Notes under the pieces: model-generated
Seen by the model: the letters and a program-made list of their open reading frames with translations, nothing else
Database searches by the model: none
Told to the model about the DNA's origin: nothing
Assembly (NCBI GenBank): GCA_031279965.1
Contig: JAITHM010000150.1
Coordinates: 1 to 17,603 of the forward strand
Direction of reading: 5' to 3'
Source: Spirochaetaceae bacterium
Lineage (GTDB): Bacteria > Spirochaetota > Spirochaetia > Treponematales > Breznakiellaceae
Length of the DNA stretch: 17,603 nucleotides
Part shown: positions 15,946 through 17,603 of the stretch, in pieces
Layout: every line of letters starts with the position of its first letter
Position numbering within the stretch: the stretch's first letter is position 1
Translations under genes and position numbers: made by a program

Positions 15946-17272
15946 ATCGATGACAGAACAAGAAGCGCGCCGGCAGATTCTCCAGCAGATAAAAGCGTAT
16001 TATCAGACGTTTATGCAGCAAAGTCCGGCAGACAACGGCCGTATTCCGTATGCGGCGCGAGTTTTTGACGAGCATGAAATGATGAATCTTGGGGAAAGTG
16101 CTCTTGAGTTCTGGCTTACATCCGGCCGCTGGACGGATATGTTTGAACAAAAACTTGCGACATTTCTTGGAGTCCCCTACTGTGCGCTTGTAAACTCAGG
16201 TTCGTCGGCAAATCTGCTTGCGTTTATGACGCTCACGTCGCCGCTGTTAGGTGAACGTGCAATTATGAGGGGGGATGAAGTAATAACTGTGGCGGCCGGG
16301 TTCCCAACGACGGTAACGCCGATTTTGCAATACGGGGCAGTTCCTGTTTTTGTTGATGTAACCATTCCACAGTATAATATTGATGTTGGACAGCTTGAAC
16401 AGGCACTTTCGCCGCGGACAAAAGCCCTAATGATTGCCCATACGCTGGGTAATCCTTTTGATCTTGCTTCGGTAAAAGCGTTTTGCAATGCGCACAAACT
16501 CTGGCTCATTGAGGACAACTGTGATGCGCTTGGTTCAATGTACACGCTTAATGGCCGCGAACAGTACACAGGAACGTTTGGGGATATTGGAACATCAAGC
16601 TTTTATCCGCCGCATCACCTGACAATGGGGGAAGGGGGCGCCGTTTATACAGCACAGCCGCTGCTCAACAAAATCATTCGGTCGCTGCGGGATTGGGGGC
16701 GCGACTGTCTGTGCCCGCCGGGAAAAGATAATCTGTGCGGCCGTCGTTTTGATGCGCAGTACGGCGAACTTCCTGAAGGGTATGACCACAAATATGTGTA
16801 TAGTCATTTTGGCTATAATCTTAAGGCAACGGATATGCAGGCGGCTATTGGCTGTGCACAGCTTGATAAGCTGCCGGTATTTGTCGCAAAACGGCGTGAA
16901 AACTGGAAGCGGCTGCGGGATGGGCTTGCTGATGTGAGCGGCGCACTCCTGCTGCCAGAAGCTGCGCCGAATTCCACGCCCAGTTGGTTTGGCTTTCTTG
17001 TTACCTGCACCCAGGCGGTGAACCGGAATAAGCTTGTCCGTTTTATTGAAAGCAAAAATATTCAAACGCGAATGCTTTTTGCCGGCAATCTTGTCCGCCA
17101 TCCATGTTTTGATCAGTTGCGGCGTACTGAAACTGGCTATCGTAGTGCAGGATCGCTCGAAAATACCGACCGCATCATGAACAGTTCATTTTGGGTGGGA
17201 GTTTACCCGGGGCTGAGCACAGGGCAGCTTGACCGTATGATTGATGTTATCCGTACAGGGCTTAATATGTAA
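15938..17272 (+). CDS. rfbH: CDP-4-keto-6-deoxyglucose 3-dehydrase (E1, PMP- and [2Fe-2S]-dependent)
   Basis: The product is 444 residues, close to the 437 of the Yersinia E1 enzyme. It removes the C3 hydroxyl of CDP-4-keto-6-deoxyglucose, giving the 3,6-dideoxy intermediate. It has the DegT/DnrJ aminotransferase fold, but the Schiff-base lysine is replaced by histidine: S-S-F-Y-P-P-H226-H-L-T-M-G-E-G-G. The cluster cysteines are also present: C195 (E-D-N-C-D), then C257-L-C259 and C267 with the C-x-C-x7-C spacing of E1. This separates it from ColD (no cluster) and from true aminotransferases. The start at 15938 has GAGGG five bases upstream and overlaps rfbG; a longer frame within rfbG is unlikely. 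Its partner reductase (E3) and the final reductase or epimerase are not in this window. Confidence 0.95.
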   Translation: MFESMTEQEARRQILQQIKAYYQTFMQQSPADNGRIPYAARVFDEHEMMNLGESALEFWLTSGRWTDMFEQKLATFLGVPYCALVNSGSSANLLAFMTLTSPLLGERAIMRGDEVITVAAGFPTTVTPILQYGAVPVFVDVTIPQYNIDVGQLEQALSPRTKALMIAHTLGNPFDLASVKAFCNAHKLWLIEDNCDALGSMYTLNGREQYTGTFGDIGTSSFYPPHHLTMGEGGAVYTAQPLLNKIIRSLRDWGRDCLCPPGKDNLCGRRFDAQYGELPEGYDHKYVYSHFGYNLKATDMQAAIGCAQLDKLPVFVAKRRENWKRLRDGLADVSGALLLPEAAPNSTPSWFGFLVTCTQAVNRNKLVRFIESKNIQTRMLFAGNLVRHPCFDQLRRTETGYRSAGSLENTDRIMNSSFWVGVYPGLSTGQLDRMIDVIRTGLNM

Positions 17273-17276
17273 AAAA

Positions 17277-17349
17277 TGCCGCCAGAGAGAATCGAACTCT
17301 CGACACAAGGATTTTCAGTCCTTTGCTCTACCGACTGAGCTACAGCGGC
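17277..17349 (-). tRNA. tRNA-Phe (GAA)
   Basis: A complete 73-base cloverleaf on the minus strand: a seven-pair acceptor stem (GCCGCTG with TGGCGGC, the last two pairs G-T wobbles), T8-A9, a GCTC/GAGC D-stem, an AAGGA/TCCTT anticodon stem with loop CTGAAAA (anticodon GAA), a five-base variable loop and a GAGAG/CTCTC T-stem with TTCGATT loop. The discriminator is A and no CCA is encoded: TTTTTT follows directly, so the CCA must be added afterwards. Its 3' end is four bases from the stop of the convergent rfbH. Confidence 0.97.
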
Positions 17350-17416
17350 ATTGAAGTAGCACTTCTTTCTCACCATATCATAACCACAAAAAAAACGCAA
17401 GCCACCATATCATCAG

Positions 17417-17445
17417 TTGTTTTTTGAGTTGATTCATGGTTTAAT
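17417..17445 (+). promoter_or_regulatory. Candidate promoter for a leaderless radical SAM transcript
   Basis: TTGTTT (17417-17422, 3 of 6), a 17-base spacer and TTTAAT (17440-17445, 5 of 6). The -10 box ends six bases before the ATG, which puts the expected start point on or next to the start codon. Confidence 0.35.
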
Positions 17446-17451
17446 TGCCCA

Positions 17452-17603
17452 ATGCCGCGTTATGTTGACATTTTGCGTGAGGCCGGACGCGAGCTTTTGC
17501 GCTGCTCCTCCCCCGCGCGATATGCCGGCGGCGAGGCGGGGCGGCTTGCCCGCCGTGACTCGCTCCTGCAAACAGTCTTCGTCTTTCCCGATCTGTACGA
17601 AAT
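17452..17603 (+). CDS. Radical SAM protein, N-terminal fragment (runs off the window)
   Basis: The first 50 codons are visible. Residues 16-28 (L-R-C-S-S-P-A-R-Y-A-G-G-E) and 42-50 (V-F-V-F-P-D-L-Y-E) match the N-terminus of the TIGR03960-type radical SAM family, whose members start with a P-A-R-Y-x-G-x-E box and an F-P-D-x-Y-E box before the B12-binding-like and radical SAM domains. The CxxxCxxC cluster lies beyond the window, so the assignment rests on these two short boxes. In other bacteria this protein is often fused or adjacent to a DUF2344 partner, sometimes near ribonuclease G or ribosomal L21/L27 genes. An in-frame stop at 17425 and no alternative start codon fix the ATG at 17452. 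No ribosome binding site is visible before it. Confidence 0.7.
   Translation, partial: MPRYVDILREAGRELLRCSSPARYAGGEAGRLARRDSLLQTVFVFPDLYE

Noticed and set aside
16595..17101. A 168-codon open frame on the minus strand
   Set aside because: It is fully inside rfbH, whose reading frame carries the E1 histidine and cluster cysteines.
15938..17272. ColD (GDP-colitose pathway) or a sugar aminotransferase
   Set aside because: The C-x-C-x7-C cluster motif and the adjacent CDP-glucose genes fit E1; ColD lacks the cluster and aminotransferases keep the lysine.
1..17603. Search for CRISPR array, insertion sequences, attachment sites or phage genes
   Set aside because: No regularly spaced repeats, transposase or integrase motifs or long terminal inverted repeats were seen.

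Overview
The window reads as chromosomal DNA of a spirochaete, most likely a Treponema-like lineage with mid-range GC content. The basis is inference: a flagellar FliJ next to a chemotaxis receptor, treponemal-type BspA/TpLRR surface repeats, frr-uppS-cdsA without pyrH, many exported proteins of unknown function, and two promoters resembling the flagellar sigma-28 consensus. No mobile element, integrase, CRISPR array or rRNA gene was seen, and no stretch above 300 bases lacks a gene.

Layout. (1) 1-1718, plus: an outer-membrane-type beta-barrel protein coupled to a small FecR-domain protein. (2) 5066-1704, minus: methyl-accepting chemotaxis protein, fliJ, and a J-domain protein, apparently one transcript from a sigma-28-like promoter. 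(3) 5638-5261, minus: a small exported protein with a near-consensus housekeeping promoter and a UUCG-hairpin terminator. (4) 5844-6749, plus: a LysM-LysM-LytM envelope protein without recognisable zinc ligands, with a sigma-28-like motif directly at its start. (5) 11816-6746, minus: a tight six-gene run: BspA-type LRR/OmpA fusion, rpiB, predicted beta-propeller, a second degenerate LytM protein, a class I methyltransferase with an N-terminal zinc ribbon, and a YkgJ-type cysteine-cluster protein. (6) 11978-17272, plus: frr-uppS-cdsA followed with almost no gap by rfbF-rfbG-rfbH, which make CDP-4-keto-3,6-dideoxyglucose-type intermediates. (7) tRNA-Phe(GAA), minus, and the first 50 codons of a radical SAM protein, plus.

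How it fits together. Most genes serve the cell envelope: carrier lipid (UppS), phospholipid precursor (CdsA), nucleotide sugars (RfbFGH), peptidoglycan-binding or remodelling factors (two LytM-like, LysM, OmpA domain), surface and outer-membrane proteins, and motility (MCP, FliJ). Neighbouring genes often overlap by ATGA, and three tail-to-tail gene junctions have almost no spacer. I do not see one clearly undescribed system. The points most worth a second look are the 3,6-dideoxyhexose module fused to the frr-uppS-cdsA operon, the BspA-OmpA fusion whose diaminopimelate-binding Asp is Asn, the pair of catalytically degenerate LytM proteins, the sigma-28-like motifs, and a possible leaderless radical SAM gene.
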